64,000 nucleotides of DNA from Candidatus Moraniibacteriota bacterium (GTDB lineage Bacteria > Patescibacteria > Paceibacteria > Moranbacterales > UBA2206). Position 1 is the stretch's first letter, and every line of letters begins with the position of its first letter. The position numbers were made by a program, and so were the translations under genes. Of the stretch, positions 32,100 through 39,716 are shown piece after piece. A model generated the notes under the pieces. The model was not told the DNA's origin, made no database searches, and saw only the letters and a list, made by a program, of their open reading frames with translations. Where the stretch lies: NCBI GenBank assembly GCA_030645735.1, contig JAUSNP010000003.1, positions 124,001 to 188,000 of the forward strand. Reading direction: 5' to 3'.

Positions 32100-32123
32100 C
32101 ACATCGCCTAATATAAACTGATA

Positions 32124-32414
32124 ATGAGTATTGCTGATAAAATAGAACAAATTCGCCAGAAGCCAGAACATATTCGCTTGCGATATGTTTGGTTTTTTGT
32201 TTTTGTGAGTATGTTTTTAGTTCTGACTGTATGGTATTTTTCTACAAAGACGCAGATGATGCAATTTAATGGCGCTGCTAATGACGCGATTATAACAGAG
32301 GATTTGGGTTCAGCAATTAGCGAGTTTAGCCAACAAGGCGAATCAATTAAAGACGCTGTGAGCAAAACAAAGAGTTCTTTGATGAATGACCAAGTCAACA
32401 ATAGTCAAAAATAA
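32124..32414 (+). CDS. Small single-span membrane protein, hypothetical
   Basis: A 96-residue protein with one membrane helix (YVWFFVFVSMFLVLTVWYF, about 21-39) and a hydrophilic outside tail of 55 residues. The basic N-terminus (KIEQIRQKPEHIRLR) suggests inside orientation. No family recognised; similar small proteins are frequent next to gyrA in CPR genomes, though I cannot confirm this here. Confidence 0.6.
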   Translation: MSIADKIEQIRQKPEHIRLRYVWFFVFVSMFLVLTVWYFSTKTQMMQFNGAANDAIITEDLGSAISEFSQQGESIKDAVSKTKSSLMNDQVNNSQK

Positions 32415-32435
32415 TTTTTTTTATAGACTCTGCTA

Positions 32436-32467
32436 GTAATTTCATAATCAATTGATTATGAAATTAC
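32436..32467. repeat. Perfect 32-bp palindrome without loop
   Basis: GTAATTTCATAATCAA is followed directly by its exact complement TTGATTATGAAATTAC. It sits between the small membrane protein and gyrA. It could act as terminator of the former (no T tract follows), operator for a dimeric regulator, or a cruciform site. Confidence 0.75.
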
Positions 32468-32569
32468 AATCAGGTTCTAAATACAAATTTAATAAATAAA
32501 TTTCAGCTTTGTTTTTAACTCCCCGTCTTTAGCGGTGGAGTTGATTACGGAGAAGATTCAATAATCACA

Positions 32570-35002
32570 ATGGAAATTGGAAATATTCATGCACGAGAAA
32601 TAACCAAGGAAATGTCACAGTCCTATTTGGACTATGCGATGAGTGTCATTGTTTCACGTGCTTTGCCAGACGTGCGCGATGGATTAAAGCCGGTGCACAG
32701 AAGAATTTTATATTCCATGTGGAACACTGGTTTGCGTTCAACTGCTAAATTCCGAAAATCAGCGACAGTTGTCGGAGAGGTTTTAGGAAAGTATCATCCA
32801 CATGGCGATGTGGCTGTGTATGATTCCATGGTGCGTATGGCACAAGACTTTTCATTGCGTTATCCAATGGTGCGAGGCCAAGGAAACTTTGGTTCAATGG
32901 ATGGTGACAGTGCGGCTGCCTATCGTTATACTGAAGCCAAGCTTTCCGCGATGGCCGAAGAAATGTTGAGCGACATTGAAAAAAATACTGTGGACTTTGT
33001 GCCAAACTTCGATGGTCAGCACAAAGAGCCCACCGTTTTACCGGCTAATCTGCCTCAACTCCTTTTGAATGGTTCAATGGGAATCGCAGTTGGAATGGCG
33101 ACGAATGTGCCACCACACAATCTTTCTGAATTGATTGACGGAATTTCTCATTTGATTGATCATCCCAATGCTACAATTGAAGACCTGACCCAATTTATCC
33201 AAGGACCTGATTTTCCAACAGGCGGAATCATTTATAACAAAAAAGACATCATCGAAGCTTATAAAACTGGGCGGGGCAAAATTTTGACTCGTGCCAAAGC
33301 GGACATTCTAGAGACCAAGGCTGGAGCTTTCCAAATCGTCATCACTGAAATGACTTATGCCACCAACAAAGCCACAATGATTGAAAAGATGGCTGACTTG
33401 GTGCATGAAGGCAAGATTGTGGGTATCAAAGACATTCGCGATGAATCCGACAAAGATGGTGTCCGTCTCGTGATTGATTTGAAAAAAGATGCCTATCCAC
33501 AAAAGGTTTTGAACAAGCTTTTCTCTTTGACTGACTTGCAAAAGAATTTCAATGTGAACATGTTGGCACTGGTAGATGGAATTGAACCAACCGTATTAAA
33601 CTTGAAAGCTATTTTGGAATACTATATCGCCCATCGAAAGATTGTTATCACTCGCAAAACTCAATTTGAATTGGATCGCGCCAAGGAAAGAGCGCATATC
33701 TTGGAAGGTTTGAAAATTGCTTTGGATCACATTGATGCCGTCATCAAAACTATTCGAGAATCTCAAACCAAAGAAATCGCTCATGCCAATTTGATGAAGA
33801 AATTCAAATTGTCTGATCGACAAACTACTGCCATCTTGGAGATGCGCTTGCAAACACTGGCTGGTTTGGAAAGAAAGAAAATTGAAGATGAATTGAAAGA
33901 AAAATTGGCGCTCATCAAAGAATTGGAAGCTATTTTGAAGAGTGTGGTGAAAATTTTGGCGATTGTGAAGGACGAATTGTTGCGGGTGAAAGAAAAATTT
34001 GGTGATGAGCGACGAACTAAGGTGGTGAAATCGGGTGTGGGTGAATTCAAACAAGAAGATTTGATTCCCAATGAAGAAGCCATCATCACGATCACTGAAC
34101 AAGGTTACATCAAACGCATGGATCCAACCGTATACAAAGTGCAAAAGCGCGGCGGCAAGGGTGTGATTGGTGCAGTGACCAAAGAAGAAGACGGAATCAA
34201 GAAAGTTTTGGCAGTTATGACGCATGATGATCTTCTCTTCTTCACTGATAGTGGAAAAGTTTTCCAAACCAAGGCTTATGAAATTCCCCCATCCTCTCGC
34301 ATTGCCAAAGGTCAATCAGTGGTGAATTTCTTGCAACTTTCACAAGAAGAAACAGTGACTGCCATCATTCCTTTCAACAAAGAAGATGGTTTCAAATATT
34401 TCTTGATGACCACTGAGATGGGAACGGTGAAGAAAACTCCAATGGAAGACTTTGACAATGTGCGTCGATCAGGTTTGATTGCTATCAATCTGACCAAGGG
34501 TGACACCTTGAAATGGGTTGAAGCCACTACTGGTGAAGATGAAATCACTGTCACCACTTCCAAAGGTCAAGCCATTCGCTTCAAAGAAAAAGATGTGCGC
34601 CCAATGGGAAGAAGTGCGACAGGTGTGCGTGGCATCAAATTGAGAAAAGATGACAAAGTGGTTGGTATGGACGCCGTGTTCAAGAATCAGAAAGGCAATC
34701 AATTGCTAATTATCACTGAGAATGGTTATGGCAAACGTTCAGACTTGAAAGCCTACAAGATTCAGAAACGTGGTGGCTCTGGTATCAAGACAGCCAATGT
34801 TACTAGTAAAACTGGATCAGTAGTAGGTGCCAACATCGTGAATGTGGACGAAATGGAAGAAGATTTGATCTTGAGTTCTGAAAAAGGTCAGATCATCCGA
34901 ATTCCATTGAACAGTGTCCCCGTTCTCGGACGAGCCACTCAAGGAGTTCGCGTCATGCGTCCATCCACCGGTGACAAAGTTTCTGCAACAACTGTGCTAT
35001 AA
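32570..35002 (+). CDS. gyrA: DNA gyrase subunit A
   Basis: An 810-residue type II topoisomerase subunit. Winged-helix breakage domain with catalytic Tyr120 in AAYRYTEAK. The C-terminal beta-pinwheel holds the GyrA box QKRGGKG (about residue 525), which marks it as gyrase and not topoisomerase IV. In the quinolone pocket the residue matching E. coli Ser83 is Val81 (HGDVAVYD), while the Asp87 equivalent (Asp85) is kept. Ends at a strong terminator. gyrB is not in the window. Confidence 0.96.
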   Translation: MEIGNIHAREITKEMSQSYLDYAMSVIVSRALPDVRDGLKPVHRRILYSMWNTGLRSTAKFRKSATVVGEVLGKYHPHGDVAVYDSMVRMAQDFSLRYPMVRGQGNFGSMDGDSAAAYRYTEAKLSAMAEEMLSDIEKNTVDFVPNFDGQHKEPTVLPANLPQLLLNGSMGIAVGMATNVPPHNLSELIDGISHLIDHPNATIEDLTQFIQGPDFPTGGIIYNKKDIIEAYKTGRGKILTRAKADILETKAGAFQIVITEMTYATNKATMIEKMADLVHEGKIVGIKDIRDESDKDGVRLVIDLKKDAYPQKVLNKLFSLTDLQKNFNVNMLALVDGIEPTVLNLKAILEYYIAHRKIVITRKTQFELDRAKERAHILEGLKIALDHIDAVIKTIRESQTKEIAHANLMKKFKLSDRQTTAILEMRLQTLAGLERKKIEDELKEKLALIKELEAILKSVVKILAIVKDELLRVKEKFGDERRTKVVKSGVGEFKQEDLIPNEEAIITITEQGYIKRMDPTVYKVQKRGGKGVIGAVTKEEDGIKKVLAVMTHDDLLFFTDSGKVFQTKAYEIPPSSRIAKGQSVVNFLQLSQEETVTAIIPFNKEDGFKYFLMTTEMGTVKKTPMEDFDNVRRSGLIAINLTKGDTLKWVEATTGEDEITVTTSKGQAIRFKEKDVRPMGRSATGVRGIKLRKDDKVVGMDAVFKNQKGNQLLIITENGYGKRSDLKAYKIQKRGGSGIKTANVTSKTGSVVGANIVNVDEMEEDLILSSEKGQIIRIPLNSVPVLGRATQGVRVMRPSTGDKVSATTVL

Positions 35003-35021
35003 GAAGATAACTCAAACATAT

Positions 35022-35055
35022 AAAAAACCATCCCACTTGCTCGGGATGGTTTTTT
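35022..35055 (+). terminator. Terminator of gyrA
   Basis: AAAAAACCATCCC pairs perfectly with GGGATGGTTTTTT around ACTTGCTC, 20 bases after the gyrA stop. Confidence 0.93.
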
Positions 35056-35067
35056 GATGCGGAACTC

Positions 35068-35096
35068 TTGACAAATCAATTTATTGTTGCTAGAAT
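35068..35096 (+). promoter_or_regulatory. Strong consensus promoter
   Basis: TTGACA (35068-35073), 17-base spacer, TAGAAT (35091-35096). Start about 35103, giving a 50-base leader with a GAGGAG ribosome binding site 8 bases ahead of the ATG at 35154. This is one of the best promoters in the window. Confidence 0.85.
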
Positions 35097-35153
35097 TTTT
35101 AGTTCTTTAAAGAGTTGTTGAAATAAACCCTAAAAACCATTGAGGAGCTGGCT

Positions 35154-35471
35154 ATGTGTAATCTGAATGAGATTTTTCACAAGACGCTCCATAATATACG
35201 GGGTGTGAGAAGGCATGGTCGATATCTTGTCATAGATATCGAGGACATGAGGTCTATTTTTAGTATCAAGGACCTGTGCTTCGTGGTTTTCTATGGCAAA
35301 TCTGGGCGTGAAATTGGCGAGGGTATAATCACTCTCAAAAATCTAAACGGCCGAGATGTTCTTACGGCTGGCCGATTTGCAAGAAATTGGCGGGTTAAAA
35401 GCGTTAGAATTGCTCTTCTGGCCAAGGAAGAAACAAGAAGAATTTCAACAGATAAGTTGGCTGTAAAATGA
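35154..35471 (+). CDS. Small hypothetical protein with strong promoter and ribosome binding site
   Basis: A 105-residue basic protein with no signal or membrane segment. It contains VRRHGRYLVIDIEDMRS and a beta-rich centre (LCFVVFYGKSGREIGEGI). I do not recognise the family. It has an unusually complete expression setup for this genome: consensus promoter, GAGGAG Shine-Dalgarno, own terminator. Codon use appears slightly different from neighbours, so recent acquisition is possible. Confidence 0.65.
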   Translation: MCNLNEIFHKTLHNIRGVRRHGRYLVIDIEDMRSIFSIKDLCFVVFYGKSGREIGEGIITLKNLNGRDVLTAGRFARNWRVKSVRIALLAKEETRRISTDKLAVK

Positions 35472-35501
35472 AAAAGGGAGTGCGTACTGCGCCTCCCTTT
35501 T
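35472..35501. terminator. Bidirectional terminator
   Basis: AAAAGGGAG/CTCCCTTTT hairpin between two convergent small genes (ends at 35471 and 35506). Confidence 0.85.
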
Positions 35502-35505
35502 AAAA

Positions 35506-35952
35506 TTATAGTTTTTCAAGCTCTCTTTTGAGTATCGCAAGTCTTTGAAGCTCTGTTTTGTATTTCTCTCTAGATGTATTATCTCGGTTTTCTGGTGTGA
35601 GTTCTCGCGGTTGAATATCTTCGTAGTCTAAAATTTCCTGGATTCTAACAAGTGCAGATATTTTTTTAATATCCCTTAGGGCAGGATCGGTCATGCGTCG
35701 TATACTCTGGGCGATTACCTCAAATTCTTCACGTGCAGCTTTCAATTTTTCAAAATTAGTTACAATATTTGCGATTGTTGGAGCACCAGTATTGATTATT
35801 TCTCCACCAGATTTACTTATTCTAGCTGCCTCAGCCTTTCCGTCTTGTTTTGATTTTGAGTCCCGAAGATCTTCTTGTTTATGTAAAATTTCGAATTCTA
35901 AACCAGCGCCATCACTGTATGTTGTTGGAATTTTTTCTGCTGGAAAACCCAT
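35506..35952 (-). CDS. Hypothetical soluble helical protein
   Basis: A 148-residue charged protein. The first 55 residues look unstructured (KQEDLRDSKSKQDGKAEAA), the rest helical (LKAAREEFEVIAQSIRRM; LQRLAILKRELEKL). No signal or membrane segment and no family recognised. In layout it resembles the 133-residue protein at 19016, without clear sequence identity. Confidence 0.55.
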   Translation of the reverse strand: MGFPAEKIPTTYSDGAGLEFEILHKQEDLRDSKSKQDGKAEAARISKSGGEIINTGAPTIANIVTNFEKLKAAREEFEVIAQSIRRMTDPALRDIKKISALVRIQEILDYEDIQPRELTPENRDNTSREKYKTELQRLAILKRELEKL

Positions 35953-36046
35953 AATATTAGTCTTTAGCGAATTATATAATCATTATAGCATATCTAAACG
36001 CAAAAATCAAGGACTAGCTATATTATAATATAAAATAATGATATTG

Positions 36047-37723
36047 TCAAATAGAAATCAGAAATGCTAGAGCCATCCATAATATCATCTGTCCTTGCTG
36101 AATGTCCCAGAGGTAATGATCAAAAAGCATGATAAATGTGAGACCAAGGAATAGTCCTTGAAATAGCCTAATTACAATCGACGGAAATGTTCCACGTGGA
36201 ACATTTTTGATCGGCTCATATGTTTCACAATGAGAATTGTTCCACGTGGAACATTTTATGCTCGATTCTGGCGCAACTCTCTTTTTTTCAAATTGTTCCA
36301 CGTGGAACAATTTCCACAACATCCAGATAAATAATATCAGTCCAACCAATCCCAACTCACTCCAGATTAGCAAAAAGACATTGTGCACTGGCTGAAATTG
36401 CCAGTCAGAAAGTGCTTGGTTTGTGTTATTGCGCATATTGGCCACGAATTGGCCTGATCCAATGCCAAATATTGGGTTCTGCGAAATTGTTCCACGTGAA
36501 ACATTTAGGTATAGTATACGTTCATCGAGTGACTTGAAAAAAAGTGAGTTGATGTCAGGCTGGATAATAACTATCAACGCGACGAATATTCCTAGCAGGA
36601 TGATTAATTTACGACCAATATGTTCCACGTGGAACAATTTTGTTGCGTAAGTCTTGACACTTGTCCAGTATGCATAGCCAATAGCTATAATTAGGCCTAG
36701 AATAGCTGATTTTGAGAATGTTAGGATTATAGCAACTATTTGGATTGCTAAAATTATTGAATATGCTCGATCATGGATTGCTTTGGGTATGATGCTTGAA
36801 ATTGTTCCACCCGCCTCGACTCGTGGAGACGACCACTCGTCGACGCGAGGCGGGCGCGGAACATTTTCGGTGGGTTTGTATGTTTCACAGTGAGAATTGT
36901 TCCACCCGCCTCGACTCGCAGAGACTGCTTGTCGATGCGAGGCGGGCGTGGAACATTTTATGTCTAACTTGGAAGTTTTATTTTGTTCCACCCGTCTCGA
37001 CTCGTGGAGACGACCACTCGTCGACGCGAGGCGGGCGTGGAACATTTTTCGGTATACCAATGTTAGTATAATTGAGAATAACAAGAAACCACCTAGAATG
37101 TTGGGATGTGGAAATAAGCCATAAGCGCGGATTATTTTCTCTTGGTTGAAGATGAGTTTGGCTACGCCAGCTATTTCTGGTGAAATTAGGCTTTCTTTTA
37201 GCCAAAAAAGTCCAATTGAATGTTGGACAAGGATTTGCCAAGTGCCAACAATGACCTGGATTAGACTAATTGAGATAAGTATTCTAAAAGTATTACGTAA
37301 AATTGTTCCACGTGGAACAATTTTGATTATTAAATATAAGAACAAGATATAATATTCAAGTAATTTGATAGATCTGAATAAAGTAATGTTCTGGTTGTCT
37401 GACCAAGATATTGAGATAAATGACCAAACCACGAGTAGTAAAGGTAGTAAAAATGTTCCACGTGGAACATTAGCAGTTCTTATTATTGACAAAAGAGACT
37501 GTTTATTGCATAATATCGAAATAAGCCAGCTAATCGCGATTGCGAGCAAAAAGAGGTCACTGATGTATAGATAGATGCCCGTATATTCGTTAAATTGTTC
37601 ATTGATGGGATAAAAAAATAAAACCTTACGCACAGAGAGGGTGAAGGTGGTTAAAAAGCCATAAAAAAACCAAACATCAGGTTGTGTTTTGAAATCATTC
37701 CAAATTTTTCGTAGCAGATTCAT
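36047..37723 (-). CDS. O-antigen ligase / Wzy-like membrane protein carrying repeat insertions
   Basis: A 558-residue polytopic protein with about ten membrane helices and the Wzy_C motif region (FGIGSGQFVANM, then QPVHNVFLLIWSELGLVG at about residues 430-465), typical of O-antigen ligases and glycan polymerases that act on lipid-linked sugars. Its loops contain many segments encoded by GTTCCACGTGGAAC palindromes in different frames: LFHVEQ, NVPRGTF, IVPRGTI, CSTWNN. A large loop (about residues 228-320) is built almost wholly of such repeats and RPPRVDEWSSPRVE-type inserts. The frame remains open throughout. Confidence 0.82.
   Translation of the reverse strand: MNLLRKIWNDFKTQPDVWFFYGFLTTFTLSVRKVLFFYPINEQFNEYTGIYLYISDLFLLAIAISWLISILCNKQSLLSIIRTANVPRGTFLLPLLLVVWSFISISWSDNQNITLFRSIKLLEYYILFLYLIIKIVPRGTILRNTFRILISISLIQVIVGTWQILVQHSIGLFWLKESLISPEIAGVAKLIFNQEKIIRAYGLFPHPNILGGFLLFSIILTLVYRKMFHARLASTSGRLHESRRVEQNKTSKLDIKCSTPASHRQAVSASRGGWNNSHCETYKPTENVPRPPRVDEWSSPRVEAGGTISSIIPKAIHDRAYSIILAIQIVAIILTFSKSAILGLIIAIGYAYWTSVKTYATKLFHVEHIGRKLIILLGIFVALIVIIQPDINSLFFKSLDERILYLNVSRGTISQNPIFGIGSGQFVANMRNNTNQALSDWQFQPVHNVFLLIWSELGLVGLILFIWMLWKLFHVEQFEKKRVAPESSIKCSTWNNSHCETYEPIKNVPRGTFPSIVIRLFQGLFLGLTFIMLFDHYLWDIQQGQMILWMALAFLISI
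36188..37469. repeat. Cluster of ten parS-like palindromes inside a coding gene
   Basis: Intact copies of TGTTCCACGTGGAACA start at 36188, 36238, 36294, 36488 (TGTTCCACGTGAAACA), 36621, 37304 and 37454. Three further copies (36803-36863, 36898-36955, 36984-37044) are split at the centre CAC/GTG by 43-45 bp that is itself a palindrome with arms CCGCCTCG/CGAGGCGG. The 16-mer matches the consensus of the chromosomal ParB binding site parS. A longer unit containing TATGTTTCACARTGAGAATT between copies is present twice. Confidence 0.9.
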
Positions 37724-37828
37724 AGTATTTCTTAGTGTTATTATACATTAAATAATATTGATTGACTAAGATTTTATAATTGGTATGATTGATAGGTTGC
37801 GAGCCACGGCGCTCGCGATTGAAGTGGT

Positions 37829-37901
37829 GGGGATATAGCTCATCTGGTAGAGCGCTTCCATGGCATGGAAGAGGTGTGGGGTTCGATTCCCCATATCTCC
37901 A
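37829..37901 (+). tRNA. tRNA-Ala (GGC)
   Basis: Acceptor GGGGATA/TATCTCC, anticodon arm CTTCC-ATGGCAT-GGAAG giving GGC, T-arm TGGGG-TTCGATT-CCCCA. CCA is not encoded. About 100 bases without gene separate it from the Wzy-like gene. Confidence 0.94.
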
Positions 37902-37992
37902 CAAATAGAAAACTTTGTGTTTACATAACCATTTTCTTTTGTTAGAATGGTTTGTTGATGATATTGTGTATATAGAGATAAATTTAATCATT

Positions 37993-38064
37993 GCCTTCAT
38001 AGCTCAATGGATAGAGCAAATCCGTCCTAAGGATGAGATGTAGGTTCGATTCCTACTGAGGGTA
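37993..38064 (+). tRNA. tRNA-Arg (CCU)
   Basis: Acceptor GCCTTCA/TGAGGGT (with G-U pairs), anticodon loop GTCCTAA giving CCU, T-arm GTAGG-TTCGATT-CCTAC. It ends 10 bases before the CCA-adding enzyme gene, with no CCA encoded, so it depends on that enzyme. Confidence 0.92.
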
Positions 38065-38074
38065 CTAAAAAAAT

Positions 38075-39580
38075 ATGATTACTAAAATTCCCAAACAAGT
38101 AATCGAGGTCTTGCAGAAAATTGAAGAACAAAATTTTGAAGCGTACATTGTAGGTGGCTGTGTGCGTGATTTGATTATGGATAAAATTCCCAATGACTGG
38201 GATGTGACAACCAACGCGACGCCGGAAAAAATTCAAGAAATTTTTCCAGACAATTTTTATGAAAACAATTTTGGTACCGTCGGAGTGAAGGTGGAAAAAT
38301 TCACTGAAGGTGAAGGCGAACATGATGTAGTGGAGGTGACGACATATCGTATTGAATCAAAATATTCTGATAAGCGCAGGCCGGATGAAGTTGCGTTTGC
38401 GAAAACTTTGCAAGAGGATTTGTCGCGAAGAGATTTCACGATGAATGCACTAGCGTTACGCATAACGCATAACGTGGAACGTGAAACGCAAATCAAAAAG
38501 CGATCCACGGTCCACGATCCACGTTTTGAGATCGTTGATTTGTATGATGGGCAAAAAGATATTGAACAAAAAATAATTCGCACCGTGGGTAATGCGGAAG
38601 AAAGATTTGATGAGGATGCTTTGCGCATGATGCGAGCGATTCGTTTTCATTCACAATTGGGTTTTGCAATTGAGGAAAAAACTTTGCAGGCCATCAAAAA
38701 ATTTGCGGGACACATGCAACACATTTCGCAAGAGAGAATCAAAGATGAATTGGTGAAAATCATTTTGTCAGACAATCCTGCGGAAGGTATTGAGATGTTG
38801 CATGAGACTGGCCTGCTACAATTTGTGATTCCGGAATTGGAAAGTGGTGTGGGCATCGCGCAAAATCGTCATCACATTCACACGATCTATAAACATTGTG
38901 TTTTGGCGTTGCAATTTTGTCCGTCGAAAAAAATGGAAGTGCGCTTGGCTTCACTGTTGCATGACATTGCCAAACCGCAAACCAAACGCGGTGAAGGAGA
39001 GTTTGCAACATTCTACAATCATGATCATGTTGGTGCGCGCGTGGCCAGAAAAATTTTGCAACGTTTGCGATTTTCAAATGAGATTATTGAAAAAGTTTCG
39101 ATGCTGGTGGACAATCATATGTTCTATTATAATCCGGAAGAAGTGGGTGAATCATCAGTGCGACGTCTGATTCAAAAAGTTGGTTTGGAGAATATGAAAG
39201 ATTTGATTGATGTGCGCATTGCCGATCGTCTGGGATCTGGCACACCGAAAGCCAAGCCATATAAATTGCGCCACTTGGAATATATGATCGACAAATTGTC
39301 GCAAGACGCGGTGTCAGTCAAAATGTTGAAAATAAACGGTCGGGATTTGATGCAAGATTTGGGCATGACTCCCGGACCAAAAATTGGTGCTATTTTGGAT
39401 GTGCTACTTTCCGAAGTGATTGAAGACGCCGCTAAAAATGAAAAAGAATTTTTGCTCACTCGTGCCAAAGAACTCGACCAAGAAGACTTGCAAAAATTGC
39501 GTGAGATGGCCAAAGAGAAAATTGAAGAAAAGAAAGAGGAGGATGACAAAGAAATTCGGGATAAACATTGGGTTAAATAA
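38075..39580 (+). CDS. cca: CCA-adding enzyme / poly(A) polymerase family with HD domain
   Basis: A 501-residue class II nucleotidyltransferase. Head: GGCVRDLIMD (about 28-37) and the metal Asp pair in NDWDVTTNATPE; then RRDFTMNALA; RNA-binding region EDALRMMRAIRFHSQ; HD domain with LHDIAKPQT (about residue 302) and HDHVGARVA. It adds CCA to tRNA 3' ends; no tRNA in this window encodes CCA. After NALA there is an extra stretch of about 21 residues (RITHNVERETQIKKR, then STVHDP) that normal family members lack; its DNA consists of ACGCATA and TCCACG repeats. Confidence 0.92.
   Translation: MITKIPKQVIEVLQKIEEQNFEAYIVGGCVRDLIMDKIPNDWDVTTNATPEKIQEIFPDNFYENNFGTVGVKVEKFTEGEGEHDVVEVTTYRIESKYSDKRRPDEVAFAKTLQEDLSRRDFTMNALALRITHNVERETQIKKRSTVHDPRFEIVDLYDGQKDIEQKIIRTVGNAEERFDEDALRMMRAIRFHSQLGFAIEEKTLQAIKKFAGHMQHISQERIKDELVKIILSDNPAEGIEMLHETGLLQFVIPELESGVGIAQNRHHIHTIYKHCVLALQFCPSKKMEVRLASLLHDIAKPQTKRGEGEFATFYNHDHVGARVARKILQRLRFSNEIIEKVSMLVDNHMFYYNPEEVGESSVRRLIQKVGLENMKDLIDVRIADRLGSGTPKAKPYKLRHLEYMIDKLSQDAVSVKMLKINGRDLMQDLGMTPGPKIGAILDVLLSEVIEDAAKNEKEFLLTRAKELDQEDLQKLREMAKEKIEEKKEEDDKEIRDKHWVK
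38455..38524 (+). repeat. Repeat insertion inside cca
   Basis: The DNA runs through ACGCATAACGCATAACG, then GGAACGTGAAACGC, then GATCCACGGTCCACGATCC. Such direct repeats look like intergenic repeats but here are translated between the conserved NALA and IVDLYDGQKD motifs of the CCA-adding enzyme. Confidence 0.65.
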
Positions 39581-39587
39581 AATTTGG

Positions 39588-39622
39588 TCATCAGTCATTA
39601 GTAATCGGTCATTGATATATAA
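39588..39622. repeat. GTCATCAGTCATTAG-type intergenic repeat
   Basis: GGTCATCAGTCATTAGTAAT followed by CGGTCATTGATA directly after the cca stop. The same TCATCGGTCAT family lies after both TrmB-like genes (44547-44595, 47067-47093) and, translated, inside the gene at 2333. Confidence 0.6.
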
Positions 39623-39639
39623 TAGTTGGAAAAATAAAG

Positions 39640-39672
39640 AAGCCAGTAACCGCGAGGGGTTACTGGCTTTTT
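39640..39672. terminator. Bidirectional terminator between cca and the ABC operon
   Basis: AAGCCAGTAACC pairs with GGTTACTGGCTT (12 bp) followed by T6 on the plus strand; the genes on both sides converge. Confidence 0.85.
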
Positions 39673-39716
39673 TGAAGTTGACTGCAAGTCTTAGGAATAT
39701 GATAATGCTTTTTTGT

